A program made the translations under genes and the position numbers. The notes beneath the pieces are model-generated. The model searched no databases, was not told where the DNA came from, and worked only from the letters and a program-made list of their open reading frames with translations. A stretch of 64,000 bases of DNA from Taeniopygia guttata (Eukaryota; Chordata; Aves; Passeriformes; Estrildidae). The DNA is taken from contig NC_133064.1 in assembly GCF_048771995.1 (NCBI RefSeq), positions 28,313,001 to 28,377,000 of the forward strand, read 5' to 3'. Shown piece after piece: positions 37,130 through 48,968 of this stretch (position 1 is its first letter; every line of letters begins with the position of its first letter).

Positions 37130-38519
37130 TATCATGGTTTGACGCTGGCACAATGCCAGCGCCCCATGAAAATACAACCTACCAATCAAATGCTGTGAAA
37201 TGTGATCAAGAACAGAGCAAAGCAGGCCAAACTTAATAACAAAGGAAAAACTTTATTACACTACTACTACTACTACTATAAAAGGAAAAGAAAGGAAAGA
37301 AAAAAACCACACAAAATTCGAAATGAAAACCTTCCAAAACATTCTTCCTCCCACCACCCAACTCCACCAAACCACAGCGAGACCCATTTGGATCCTTAAT
37401 CAAGTTTTCACCCTTCAATATAATCAATACTGAGTCCATCGGGGAAGAGAGGAGTCCCCCTTGCACCACAGACCCCCAGGAAACACAGCTGCCACCTCTT
37501 GTGTTTCCAATATCACACGTGGCGCTGCCCAGACACACCGGCCAGTGTGACATTCTCCTCTCCATGTCACAGTGCTCTCACCACCGTGCATGGACAAACA
37601 CTGCTTATAGGGCCCCTTTAAGGATGCTTTGCCAAGGACCACCAGGAACAACAGTCCAGTATCACAATTCGGGACTAGAGTCCCCCCCATTTTCCCCTGG
37701 GGCCGAGGGTCCAAAAGACAGAGATCGCCTTCTCTTCTTCTCTGAAGATGGAGGGCATCCTCACACCCTCCTCAGCTCTCTCTGTCCATTCCAAAACTGG
37801 TAGTTGCTGAAGAAGGTCTCTTGGCTCACTAGTGCATCCCCCTAAAATGCAGTCCCTCTTGAAAGAAAGAGTGGTTCAGTCTATGGTAAACAAGCAGAGT
37901 CCAGCCAAAAGCCACTCCATCATCTCCCCCCAACCTTCTTCTCTGAACATCTGAGGTTTCAAGCTGTCTCTCTTTCCTTCAAATTCAGGAGGAGTAATAT
38001 TTCATAAAGCCTTCATTTCACAGGAAAGGGTTAAAATTCCCGGACTCCCCGGACGGCTGAAATCTCAGCCCAGGACTCCGCTCCCACGCTGGGCATCCCC
38101 CCCCCCCCCTTCTCCTTCTCCTCCGCCGGCAAACTCCCTGGTGTCTGCTGGCTTTCTATCTCTTTTCCCTCTAGCTTAGGGGAGGGGGAACAAAAACATC
38201 CCAGATGTTCTCCACCCTTCCGTCTGCAGGAGGTGGCCCAGCTCGGTTCCGGTCCTTCATCCCCTGGCCTACCTCTGCAGGCCACATGGCTCCCCTCCCG
38301 CACCCAGTCCGGGCTGGGGGGGGAGTTCCGTACCTTGCGATGACCGGAACCAAAGAAGGACGAGTCCTCCTGGGAATTCCGCTTTTAACCCCTCTGTGTT
38401 CTCAGAGGCATGTCCACCTTTAATTGGTCACCCCAAGTGTCAGTATCCAAACCTGACCCCTGACTGATGGACCTCTTCCTTCCAAAAAAAAAATTCTCTT
38501 CCCGTGTCAAACCATGACA
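37130..38519 (-). mobile_element. Long solo LTR, family L copy 3
   Basis: 1390 bp, same family as 27160 and 31137, flanked by the exact 5-bp duplication gtgtg (37125-37129 and 38520-38524). Inserted in provirus B after the env-like region. Confidence 0.92.
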
Positions 38520-39026
38520 GTGTGATTTTTCATATTTGACCCTAGTGACATCCTACCAGCTGATTAAAACCAATTACGCAATGTATCATAAACTATCACC
38601 CACTCCTATTAGAATAGACCTCACATTAGTAAAACAATTAACTAAACACAGGACCTATTAGAGATTTTGAAGAAAATCCAAAAAAGCGGAAAAAAACCCA
38701 CGTGTTACTGTTCATCATGATACCAAAGAAATAACCAGAATTCTGCAAAAGATAAACCAGTATGCAGATCATCACTGGTAGTGTTATAAACAAAACAGCC
38801 TTGCTGGGACACTTCAGCTTGAGCTAAGTACTAACAACTAAATGTTAATTAGCTAATTGCTCCTGGGAATCACCTACAACCCCACCCACACTAGGACCAG
38901 GATGCAAAATAGACCAGTGGAATCATGGGAGGGGGTTTTGGGGATGAAAAACACCCCTAAATAGAAAGCTGGGCACAGTGGAGAGGGCTGGATGGGTGTA
39001 CTGGTTGGGGAAAAGGGAACCACATC

Positions 39027-39782
39027 TGCGGTATGCTCTCTTTCCCCCCTGCTTTCCCTTATCCCAGCTAGCTCCAGGGGGAAGGGGAGCGCGGGCAGAT
39101 CTTCAGCTCCTCCCGCTGAGCCCTCGAGGGCTTTGGGCGGGGCTGTGTGGGTCTGAGAGCAAGCAGCGAACCTCACTGCGAAATAAAGGAGAGAGTCCTT
39201 CTCCGGGGGGCAGAATTCCGTTTTATTGCACCCCAACGGGGAAAGCAATAATTTGAAGGGGCCGCGGTTTGCCGCGACGGTGTTTGTCTGTGCCGCGCCC
39301 CAGCCGCGGGCAGGGCAGAGCGGCGCGCGCTGGAGCCGGCCGGGAGGAAGCGGCGGGTGGCTCAAGCGGGGCAGCGGCAACGCGCGGGTGTTGGCCAGGA
39401 GAAAGTGGCGGGCGTGCCGCACCCGCGGATTAAGTACGGGACAGGGGAAAACTGGGGCAGCCAATGGGGTAACGCCACGGGGGGGTTGAGGGCAGTGGGG
39501 TACAGGGGTACATCCAATGGGGGATGGACAGGTGGAGGGTCCCAGGTCGTCTGCCTATTGCCCGGCTTCCCGGGTGGAAGATTCCAGGTGGGGGGGAAGT
39601 GATACCGAGTGACAGACAGGCATCTGGGGTAAACACAGTGACTTGGCATTTTCTCGGGGACAACAAACCGCGGGGAGAGATGGGAAAACCCGGGGGGGGG
39701 GGTCATTACATAACCGGGGATACATGGAACAAACTTATACATAATACAAATGTGGTAAAACATATAAAAACACAACTCTACA
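39027..39782 (-). mobile_element. Solo LTR, GC-rich family D, inside family C LTR
   Basis: 756 bp, tgcggtatg to aactctaca, flanked by the exact 6-bp duplication cacatc (39021-39026 and 39783-39788). GC-rich middle with ccaatgggg boxes. AATAAA on the - strand near 39225. Confidence 0.88.
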
Positions 39783-40149
39783 CACATCCCTAGTCTTTGT
39801 CTAACCTGTCACCATAACCTGCAGAGTACGAGACTGGACTAGGCTGTGGGAAGCAGGAACAAAGGAGTAGCTCTTCCGGGTGTTACCAGAAGGGAAGGAG
39901 AGGGGATAGCTGCTGCTGGACTTCGGCAGCAGGCTCTGCACATCCCCTCACTCTTCAGCTACCAGTGTGCCAGAAGGAAAGGAGAGAGGACGGTCTGCTG
40001 ATCGGGACTTCAGAATACAGACTGCACACCTTTTCACCTCCATCTACCAGTGTGCGCCTTCTTCCCCTTCGGCTACTGGGAAAGCTACAACAGCGGGGGC
40101 AAGCTCCGTGTTGAGCCCCCTGCTGAGCTGATCTTTTTAATAAAGAGCT

Positions 40150-40773
40150 TGTTATGAGTAATAGACATAATTTGCGCCTTTCCTTGTATGGAATATATAA
40201 TGTTAAATACTTGTTAGATTATACCTCGTTTGTACTAGCCTCCCCCTCTTCTCCCCTCCGAGACCGGGTGTATGTTGGAATTCAATTTACAAGTAAGAAG
40301 ATATGGCTCGCCAGGAGATGGGCCATGTCTGGAAAGCTGCGGGAGACCCCAGGCGCTAATCATTGCGTGAACGACCTGAGATAGATATCTTGGAAATCCC
40401 CGGACAGATACATGTGAATGCAGCGTTCCCGTAAATTTCATCACGGGATTCAACAACTCCGGACACTGAATTATTCTCCCTCATCCCCAAAAAAGAAAAT
40501 CTTATTAACATATGGACTCTAGATAAAAGAAAGGACTGATTGCAAAAATCTTGACTTCAGGCGGAATTTTCTATATAGAACTCGCTTGTGCCAGGATGGA
40601 GGTGTGTGGGCATGAGGAAAACCTCTGATGAGGCGGACTCTTTGTTGCACACCCAGGGCCGACCCCGGGCTCGGCTCTGTTCTTTCCTTGTGGCTGGCTA
40701 GATAAAATTTGATTGCAAAATAAATAGTTTATTTTTCATATTAATTTGGCTGGACAAATTTTCATTTATAACA
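40150..40773 (+). mobile_element. Solo LTR inside family C LTR
   Basis: 624 bp, tgttatgagtaa to tttataaca, flanked by the exact 4-bp duplication agct (40146-40149 and 40774-40777). AATAAA near 40720 in sense. The 4-bp duplication suggests a class I element. Confidence 0.88.
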
Positions 40774-41066
40774 AGCTGAACATTAATAAAGGCATAGGCC
40801 CTCTTCATTTCAGTAGGATGTAATCTTTGGATAGTCACCAACTGCAAATGGGATTTTTAATAAGTTGTGTCACCCCACTGTAGTTTTATTAATATTAGTT
40901 GGAGTACGTTTAGGATTTTCCTTCATATTGCTTATTTAGAATTAGAGAATACTACAGCGGATAGCTGTGTTAACCTCCTTATCAATGGTAAAGCATTAAG
41001 GGACACTTATTACTGAAATGATTTGCATTAAGTAAAAGAATTTATTTATATGTATGAAAGGGGGGA

Positions 41067-41574
41067 TGAAACAGAGTAAAGTTTAACAGGGTAGAAAATC
41101 CATCTGGATTTAGGTGAAGTGTACTGCGTAGTGGCTTGTTAACATGAGTGAAATATGCTGTTTAGTCTGTTAACTCTGCTGTGCTTGTAAAACTGTCCCA
41201 GCCAAGGAGAAAATAATGTAATCTCCAAAGTGAAGAGATAAGAGGGGCCCCTTGAACTCTGAAACTAAGAAAAGAAGTCTGCAAAAATGGACAAAGGGAT
41301 TAATGAGATCTCTGTACAAAGGGCCAACTGTAAATTGTAACTTGAAATCAACAGAATGAATATGCATGAACCTATTGTAAGATTCTATGTATATGTAAAT
41401 TAGCGCAGGATAATAAAAAGGATTGGGAATCCTCAAGAGGTGCACATGCCCATTGAAGGGAAATCCCTGCTGCAAGAGAAATCCCAGGGTGCGTTCAGCA
41501 CTAAAAATAAAAATTACCATTCCCTACAAATTTATGTTAGAATTGTGGGGTTTTGACTTTTTATTTGCGTGTCA
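41067..41574 (+). mobile_element. 3' LTR of class I provirus B
   Basis: 508 bp, starting tgaaacag right after the purine tract gaaaggggga and ending gcgtgtca. Followed by gatg, the second copy of the target duplication. Confidence 0.9.
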
Positions 41575-41578
41575 GATG

Positions 41579-41802
41579 GATTTGTCTGTATTTAAGGCAG
41601 AATAGATTTAAAATATTTTTTCTTACAGATTTTTTACATGTATTATTGGGACTTTGTTTCCATCTATTGTATGTAGGGGTTTAGATTGGGCAGGGCCTGC
41701 TCGGTTGGTGGAACTTTGGGTGTTAACTAACTAGGTGGCCTTTGCTAGATGTTGCTCTCAATTTTTGAAAGATTTCTTACCTAATGTTTTCAATATGGTT
41801 TT
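41579..41802. other. Unassigned, probably ERVL-like leader
   Basis: No gene recognised. Wording resembles leader sequence after ERVL-group LTRs, but only weakly. Confidence 0.3.
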
Positions 41803-42471
41803 TGAAACGAACAGGGTCTATGCCTTTATTAATAGTCAGCTCTTTATTAAAAAGTCAGCTCAGCTCGGCAGGGGGCTCAACAAGGAGCTCGCCCCCGCTT
41901 CTCCGGTAGCCGAAGGGTGAGCAGGCATGCAGAGTCTGTCCCTGGAGTCCCCGTGGCACGCTGGTAGCTGGAGGTGAAGAGGTGTGCAGTCCATATCTGA
42001 AGTCCCAGCAGACCATCCTCTCTCCTTTCCTCCTGGCACTCTGGTAGCCGCAGGATGAGGGGATGTGCAGAGCCTGCTGCCGAAGTCCAGCAGCAGCTAT
42101 CCCTCTCCTTCCCTCCTGGTAACACCAGGAAGTGTGTGTGCTTTGCTCCTGCTTCCCCCAGCCCAGTCCAGTCTGGTCTTCTGTAGGTTATGGTGACAGG
42201 TCAAACACAGACTAGGGATGGGGTTCCCTTTTCCCCAACGAGCACACCCATCCAGCCCCCTCCACTGTGCCCATCTTTTCCATTTAGGGGTGTTTTTCAT
42301 CCCCAAAACCCCCTCCCATGATTCCACTGGATTATTTTGCATCCCAGTCCTAGAATGGTAGAGAGGGTGGGGGGAGGTAGGTGATTCCCAGGAACAATTA
42401 GCTAATTAACATTTCAATGTCAGTACTTAGCCCAAGCCAAGTGTCCCAGCCAGGCTGTTTTGTTCATAACA
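41803..42471 (-). mobile_element. LTR of class I family C, antisense
   Basis: Reverse complement of the family C LTR: starts tgaaacgaacagggtc and ends tgttcataaca, 669 bp. No clear target duplication seen. Confidence 0.82.
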
Positions 42472-43100
42472 AGGTGGAGTTTTAGCTTTTATTCTGTGAA
42501 GTGCTTGTTGCACTACTTTTGTTGTTCCCCACAGTTTTTCAGTGGAGTTTTGTCCAACAGATTGTTCAGCAGAGGGAGTGAGACTGCTTTTAAAAGGTTT
42601 TGCAAGAGTTCTAGGCTGTGAGGAAGCCTTCTCCTTTTCGCCTTGGAGCAGTTTGCCTTATCAGTTTGATTCTTTTGTTCCAGTGATTTTCCTTTTAGGC
42701 ATGACCAGTTCCACAGGCAAGCAATGCCACTGGCTAAAGCCAATCACTTTTTTTGCTCCCTATCCCAATTTTTTGCATCAAGTCCACTCCAGGGGTAGGG
42801 AGGCGATTAACAAATTAACCAAGGAAGGATAAAAAAATATTTACCCTTAAAGTTTTCCTATAGCCCCCACAGAGGAAGCTGCATGATAAATACCTAGGCC
42901 TGAATAGGGACAACACCATCCCCACAAGGCAGCAGCTGCAGAATTGGCCTCAGGATTAGAACTTGCCAATTCTAGTTCTCCACAGCAAACCACAGACTGG
43001 TGGGGGATTCTCCACAAGATAGGAGTTGCAGAATTGGCTTCAGGACTGAAAGCTGATGTGAAAAACACATTCACTCTCCTGTGAAAATGCAAAAAGTTTA
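42472..43100. other. Unassigned ERV-like sequence
   Basis: No host gene. The last part (about 43080-43100, tgcaaaaagtttatt) reads as an antisense LTR polyadenylation region interrupted by the next LTR. Confidence 0.35.
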
Positions 43101-43106
43101 TTAAAG

Positions 43107-43537
43107 TGTTGCGTTCCGGTCCCCTTTTACTGCGACACCACCGAGCGCGGGCGTGCCGGGCGGCGGGGGAAGAGGAGGGGCGGCCGGTCCCCCTGGTAAA
43201 TGCTCTGCAGTCCCAGTTATCGGCGTGGGGACAAACGGAGGCGGCACGGGACTTGGGGTGAACAGGTTCGGTTTATTTCGCGTGCCCCAAGACGCCTTGG
43301 GGGGGGGCAAGCAGATGTTTTATACAAGAACTTATGGGGAGGGGTATAGGAACAGCAACCAATAGGGGAATAACAGGGGAGGAGTTTGGGGTAGGACTAA
43401 CATACTAAACAGTCTGTGAAAGGGGGCAGGGAAAGAAGCGGGGGGAAGGGAGATTCACATCTTGGAGAGAAGGGGGGTTGGGAGTGAGGGGGGGGTGTGT
43501 GTACAGACACTGAAAGAATAAAGAACACACTCCCGCA
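43107..43537 (-). mobile_element. Solo LTR, GC-rich family D-like
   Basis: 431 bp, tgttgcgttccgg to cactcccgca, flanked by the exact 6-bp duplication ttaaag (43101-43106 and 43538-43543). AATAAA on the - strand near 43275. Inserted in an older antisense LTR. Confidence 0.88.
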
Positions 43538-45300
43538 TTAAAGGACAATAGGAGACAAGTACCATAGAGCAAAAGTTATTACAGCCGGGTGCATCTTGGC
43601 ACTCAGCCAAGACCACACTGTTATCTTTGAGGATACCCCTTAAATGCCTTTTCCCTTACATCAGCCTGTTGCATATTCATAGATCCATATGCATATCCAT
43701 AAACTAGTTTACATTTCCCACGAACTATTTTACATGGTCCCTCCTTGGGTCCGCCTTTTTAGAGCATGCGTGTTTCTTGGCTGTGGTTTTGGCTCCTTCT
43801 CCTTATCACTTCCAGTTTGGGCCTTGGTCCATACTTTTTTCAGACAGTGAGTGCTGATAGTTGGCATATCTGTAGCAGGTGTCCTCATCCTGTGTTCACT
43901 GGATGTTATCCCATCCAAACAGGCATTTTAACACAAGCATAGCTATTTCACTACTATGTCTAAGCTTAATTAACAGTAGAAATACAAATTATATCTTTAT
44001 AACAAAGTTACTTTAACATCACACATATACAATCCATTTCAATATTTGCAAAAAGCCAATATTATAATATGTATCTATAACACCTGAAAACTCTGGCTTT
44101 TCACAACAAAACACACAAAAGCACAGGAATGTGGGTGATGCCACAGGTTTTAGCTTTTATATTTTTCAGATTCTGTTCTTCTTTAGTGTGTAAGTCTAGG
44201 CTTCATATTAGGGGATAGTAAGCTCTCTTCACAGAATAGGTAGACAAAACAATTCCTTCTCTAGCTGGGGACACAAGGACAGCCGATCCAGATCTCAGGC
44301 TCAAGAGCATAAACAATGGTGGACTGAACAGAGAAAACAAGAAGGATGGGACTTCATGGGCTAAAGCTGCAATTGGACAATTTGCTCCAATATGCTAATG
44401 GACCAAAACATAGAAAAGTGTGTGATCCTGTGACTGGTTGTCCATTTTGTGGCCATTTTGGGTTGTGCTGCCCAAGGTGGATCTGTTCAGGCCTCTTAAT
44501 ATCTACTTTATTCTCTAGCTCTGTCTAAGTCTCTGTTCTAGGTCAGGCTTCACAAGGCATCACAGGTCCCCTCCAAACAGGACCCTTTTTGTCTCCACAC
44601 AAAACCCCATGTAGACAAAGCATTTAAATCCCCAAATTAATTTACCACAATTTTTACAATTCCCTCAGAGAAAGATGCTTTCAAACTTCTATGCCTACAG
44701 AAGAAACCACAATTTTCACAACTCCTTGAACAATCAAAGATATTTTTAACAACTTTCCCCCCTTAGGGATAAAATTCAAAGTTGATTGAGAGGCTCCTGT
44801 GTTTATTAGGAAACACACCTCCTCTCCATCTGGACTCACCTAAAAAGTTAGCAAGGGCTCCAGTGTGGTGGAGCCCTGCTATAATGGGAGCTTCTTACAC
44901 CTCTAGTAATCCATCTGCATTATCTTCTGGACTTCCTTCTCCTGAGGATCCAGCTGTCTCTGCGGACAGTCCTGCTTCCAGTGTCCCTACAGATTCCTTC
45001 CCAGCTGCTGTGTGGGTTGGCTCTCCCCTGCAGAAGAGGGAATGCCTCTGCCACATCCTTGTGGCAGACCTTGTCCACTCTGTCCTGGGGGACCCCTAGC
45101 ACCCTGTGGCTTATTCCTCCGAGGCTGTAAAAATTCTGCCATCACCTTTGCCTTTGATTTCTGTATATTTCTAACCAGTTCATCCAGGGAATTAGTCTGG
45201 TTTTCCTCTAATTCCCCCCCCCCCCACTACTGCTTGTGGGTACTCATTTTCCCACAGCTCAAAACCATTCATTTTTCCAGTGAATCAAACAAAATCTTTA
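43538..45300 (-). mobile_element. Older antisense LTR and fragments, unresolved
   Basis: 43544-43700 shares phrases such as cagcctgttgcatattcata with 61019-61040, so the same LTR group occurs twice. The remainder to 45.3 kb has no recognised gene. A short proline/serine-rich open frame at 44782-45099 has no recognisable homology. Confidence 0.35.
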
Positions 45301-45519
45301 AACGAATATCCTAATCTTTCTACCTACTGTTATAAGTAACTGTGGAATTATTGGCTTTTGCTATTATGTGTTGACTTTTGCAAAATATTATTAATCACGA
45401 CAATTTTGATGTAGTACTCCTTGTAACCCCTTTTAAGTACTTCAATATAGTATAATCTGTCAGCTTTTGTATGGATCTAAATAGTAGTGTGATAAACATA
45501 TATTAGTTTAGGTTTTAGC

Positions 45520-46026
45520 AAAAAATGCTAACTTTTTGCAGGATGCTTTCATTCTGTAATTAGCTAACAATAGTGAGAATAATTTAGAAATAGATGAAAC
45601 TTTCTGTATGATTAGATAACATTGAAGGAACCACACAGATAACATCAGAAAAAGGATGTGAAAAAAACTCTTGTTACTGACTCTTCATTCCCTGTCTGTC
45701 ATTGTGAGGAAGTGGCATATATGTTGTGAGGAAATGACATACATGACTCCAGAAAATAAAATCTACAGTATTGAACAATGGGTCAAGGGTCAAACAAACC
45801 TAAAAGAATTCCCAGAACAAGTAAAAGAACTCCCAGGAATTTTTGAACATGCATAACCTTATTAATATGTATTTAATCAGTGTACTGAAGAAAGTATATA
45901 AGAAAATTGTTTTAAGCGAATGGCATGCTTCTGGCATTTAGCCAAGGCATCCCAGCACTGGATATTGTCCCTTTTATCCCTTATTAAACCTTTAAAAGTT
46001 TTAAAGAGTGAGCTGTGTTTCTCACA
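45520..46026 (+). mobile_element. Probable LTR, sense, borders uncertain
   Basis: Has the layout of an LTR: TATA-like gtatataag near 45892, attaaacc near 45983 and a terminus tttctcaca at 46026. No duplication found. Confidence 0.4.
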
Positions 46027-46788
46027 GTACAATCTGCATTTCTCGGATATTCCTTCCTCCTTGTGCTCTATCACACACCGTATAAAAGAGCCGGTCCCTG
46101 TCCTACCGAAGTGTCCAAACAGCTCCTCCCTCCGGCACTCTTGGCAGGCATGGCTGGCAGCACCACAGGCGGCTGGGGCATCTTGCAGCTTCATGGGGGC
46201 TGACGGCCACTGCACCCCCTTGCCCAGGGGTGGTGGGGTCAGGCACTGACCAGCACTGAGTCCCCGGCAGCCCCACAGCCCCCACAGGCCCCCAGCCCGT
46301 GCTCCTGGTCTCGCACCTCCACACCCGGTCCTGCCGCTCCTTGCCTCACCCATATCTCTCCACACTCCCCTTCAAATAATTCTGTTCCAACACACCAACA
46401 CTATCCAGCTATCCCCTGTTGTCAAGACTCCTTGACTTCCTTTATTGCCCCCCAGAGTTGGATTGTTGAGACCCCTTTTTGACTTTCCCTTATTGCCCCC
46501 TTTGGGCACTATGTCCTTAATTACCTCTGCAAGAATGCATAAACCAACTCAACATTCTTCCAAGGGATTATTCAGAGATATTTGTGGATTGTCATCCCTT
46601 TTTCCGGGGCCCCTTCCCAGCTTTACCTTTGCTACCCTCCACGGGTGCCTTGTTTTACCTGTGCTACCCTCCATGGGTACCCTCCCAGCTTTATTCCCTA
46701 AAGATCCCATTTTACTCACTGGTAAGATTTTCAGTGGTCCTTTTGTCCTCAGGTGACTTTCTGATGCTTGTATCCCCATTCATCTGTT
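46027..46788. other. Unassigned, repeat-derived
   Basis: GC-rich first part, then a tract where a gctaccctccatggg-type phrase is repeated (46629-46682). No gene recognised. Confidence 0.35.
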
Positions 46789-47396
46789 TAGCCCGAAAAT
46801 AAGTTTTGCACCTTTAAGGCTGATTCTGAAAGTGAAGGGGGGTAGAAAAGAAGCATGGAGTTCGTTATCAGAAACTGCACTTGCTCCCTTGCATCCTTTG
46901 CCTAGACTGTGTTGGCTGCAAAACAGATGGCAGGAGAAAGCTTTCCTTTGCTTTTAGTTAATTTTTTAGCTAGCTGAGGCAGAGAAGTTCCCTAGACTAT
47001 AGTTTTTTTCTTTTTCTTAAAACTATTTAAACCTACTCTAGACTGAAAACCCAAAAAAGCACCAGCAGCTCACACCTATAGCCCACCGGAGCCTAGCCTG
47101 AGCCACAGCATTTCCAGCACCAAAGAGACTGATAACAGACTAAGTGAGCTGAGCTAGAGCCCATGAAGACAACTTTCTGAGTTTGTCATCTCTTCAGAGC
47201 AGTGAGAAGATTTATTGTTTAATATTGTTCATTTTTTTATAATGGTAAATACTTTGCCTAATAAATAAACAGGGTTTTTTCCACTTTTCTCAAAGGAAAT
47301 ATTTTCCCAAACCAGTTAGGGGAGCAGCCGCCTGAATCTGCTTTCTAAAAGAACCCCTTTAGAAGTTTTCTGCCAAATTTGCCCTAAACCAGGACA
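46789..47396 (+). mobile_element. LTR, family G, at head of ERVL-type element
   Basis: About 608 bp ending ccctaaaccaggaca; reverse-complement match to 28703-29332. Followed 11 bp later by a primer-site-like sequence. Confidence 0.68.
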
Positions 47397-47407
47397 AATA
47401 CATTTTT

Positions 47408-47425
47408 TGACACCCAATGTGAGGC
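47408..47425 (+). other. Retroviral primer-binding-site-like sequence
   Basis: tgacacccaatgtgaggc, of the same type as 21138-21155. Confidence 0.5.
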
Positions 47426-47502
47426 TTGAAAAAGTGGAAAAAACCTGTACTTATTGCATTTTGGTTGTACTTACTCTGCATTGGGATAAAGCAGTCAGTA
47501 GC

Positions 47503-47815
47503 TGTCGCTGTTGAGGCAGGACGGGAATGAAAGAACTACAGTTCAGAAGGCTAGATAAATAGAACTCAACTGATTTATTTCAAATACATCACTCTTTTTA
47601 TAGACAACATAGAGAAGACTAATTTCATTGGTCTTAAAGTAAAAACATCTCAAACCATTGGTGTGCAGTGAATGACGCACAGTGGCAGAACATATCTATA
47701 AACAATGTGAACAAGAGAGATAGAGAATTATTTACATTCCTTTCCAACTCTTTCCCAGGCCCAGCCTGGTTAGAAACCTCTCTTTTTCTCTCTGACTGAA
47801 CTGAGAATACCCTTA
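47503..47815 (-). mobile_element. Short solo LTR, family E
   Basis: About 313 bp starting tgtcgctgttgagg. Flanked by agtagc at 47497-47502 and 47816-47821, a 6-bp duplication. AATAAA on the - strand near 47575. The right terminus (...ataccctta) is not the usual CA; a similar terminus occurs at 62356. Confidence 0.6.
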
Positions 47816-48311
47816 AGTAGCCATGTTGCTTGAATACATAATGTCTTGCTGGGTGGAGGCCTTCATGTGTTTCTGGTCCCTAGGCTTTTTTTAGGTTTTA
47901 ATAACTTCTGGTCCCTAGGCTTATTTTCTTATCCAGAAATAGCTCCAGTATTGCCCCTAACACATAGCTTTTACAGTAGAGGGGAATGGATTAAAATAGC
48001 TTTTGTGCTGGGCTTGGTGATAATGATTTATAGGGAGTTTATAAAGGTAGTACAGTCTGTTCAAGATATGTATAGTTTATGGTTTCTTTGTCCTACCCTG
48101 TGTTCTAGTTCCAGTAGCATGTTTTGGGGGTTTATTAGTAATTGCACCCAATTTGTTAGAGGAGGAGCAGGGGATGAGGCTTTTCAGCCCTTCCTTTCCT
48201 TCTTCTCCTTTGAATCTGTTATGTCACTTTTTGAGAATGCTCAGTTTCCCCTGAATGCCAAGGATACCACCTTCCTGATATTTCATCTGGTAGGCTTCCT
48301 TTATATAGTCT

Positions 48312-48963
48312 TGTCTTAGGTTGAAATGGGGGTGTGTATTCTATTCCTATCTGTTAGAGGTGGGGCAGTTATCTTCTGTTAATTGGGTAGTTTTCTTTAT
48401 CTCTTCCACAACCAGTCCTCCCTCTGTTAATGGGCCATTGAGTCTCACTGCATGACTTATAAACATTACATCATCCCATTGTGAGAAGCTTCACCCAGAG
48501 GGAAGAGCCAATCATTCCTACCTGGATATAATCAGAGATCTGGAAGACCACAGGCAGCCTTTTCCACTGTATTCCCAGAGGAAGACCAGGCCCATCTACA
48601 CCACCACTGGATCTTCAGAGGAAGACTACACCCTTCTACAGGATCACTGTTCCAACAGAACCACATTTGTCACTCCAGGAGGACTGCAGCCACCATTTCA
48701 CTTGGACTGCTATGAACACCTTGACCAACAGGGTGCCAGGCTGTATTCTGACTCTGTCAGTGTTGTTTTGTATTACTGTGTTGTTTATTTTATTTTTTAT
48801 TTTCTTTCCTGATAAAGACCTGTTATTCCTGCTCCCATATCTTTGCCTGAGAGCCTCCTTAATTTCAAGATTATAACAATTTGAAGGGAGGGGGTTTACA
48901 TTTTCCATTTCAAGGGAGGCTCCTGCCTTCCTTAGCAGACACCTGTCTTTTCAAACCAAGACA
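48312..48963 (+). mobile_element. Solo LTR, ERVL type
   Basis: 652 bp, tgtcttaggttgaaa to tttcaaaccaagaca (inverted termini), flanked by the exact 5-bp duplication agtct (48307-48311 and 48964-48968). Wording matches the avian ERVL LTR, with a sense polyadenylation region near 48812. It lies inside another ERVL element, so it is a later insertion rather than that element's own LTR. Confidence 0.9.
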
Positions 48964-48968
48964 AGTCT

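Larger units (their letters stand above)
38782..40812 (+). mobile_element. Solo LTR of class I family C, enlarged by two inner LTRs
   Basis: Begins tgttataaac and ends cttcatttca, flanked by the exact 4-bp duplication gtag (38778-38781 and 40813-40816). Its own sequence matches the 59191-59827 LTR. Its 2.03-kb length is explained by inserted LTRs at 39027-39782 and 40150-40773. Confidence 0.9.
29613..41574 (+). mobile_element. Class I ERV provirus (family B) with six nested insertions
   Basis: Paired LTRs (29613-30122 and 41067-41574) flank it, with the 4-bp duplication gatg on both sides (29609-29612 and 41575-41578). Parts in order: leader, gag-like (33.43-34.17 kb), integrase (34.44-35.2 kb), env-like (35.5-36.83 kb) and a purine-rich tract before the 3' LTR. 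Direct insertions: 31137-32538, 32764-33423, 37130-38519 and 38782-40812. The last itself contains 39027-39782 and 40150-40773. About 6.3 kb belongs to the provirus proper. By eye the two LTRs differ at roughly 4-6% of sites, so it is not recent. It is broken in many places. Confidence 0.9.

Noticed and set aside
39226-39793. Overlapping open frames in the GC-rich 39.2-39.8 kb block
   Set aside because: Contained in a solo LTR defined by the cacatc duplication. No protein similarity.
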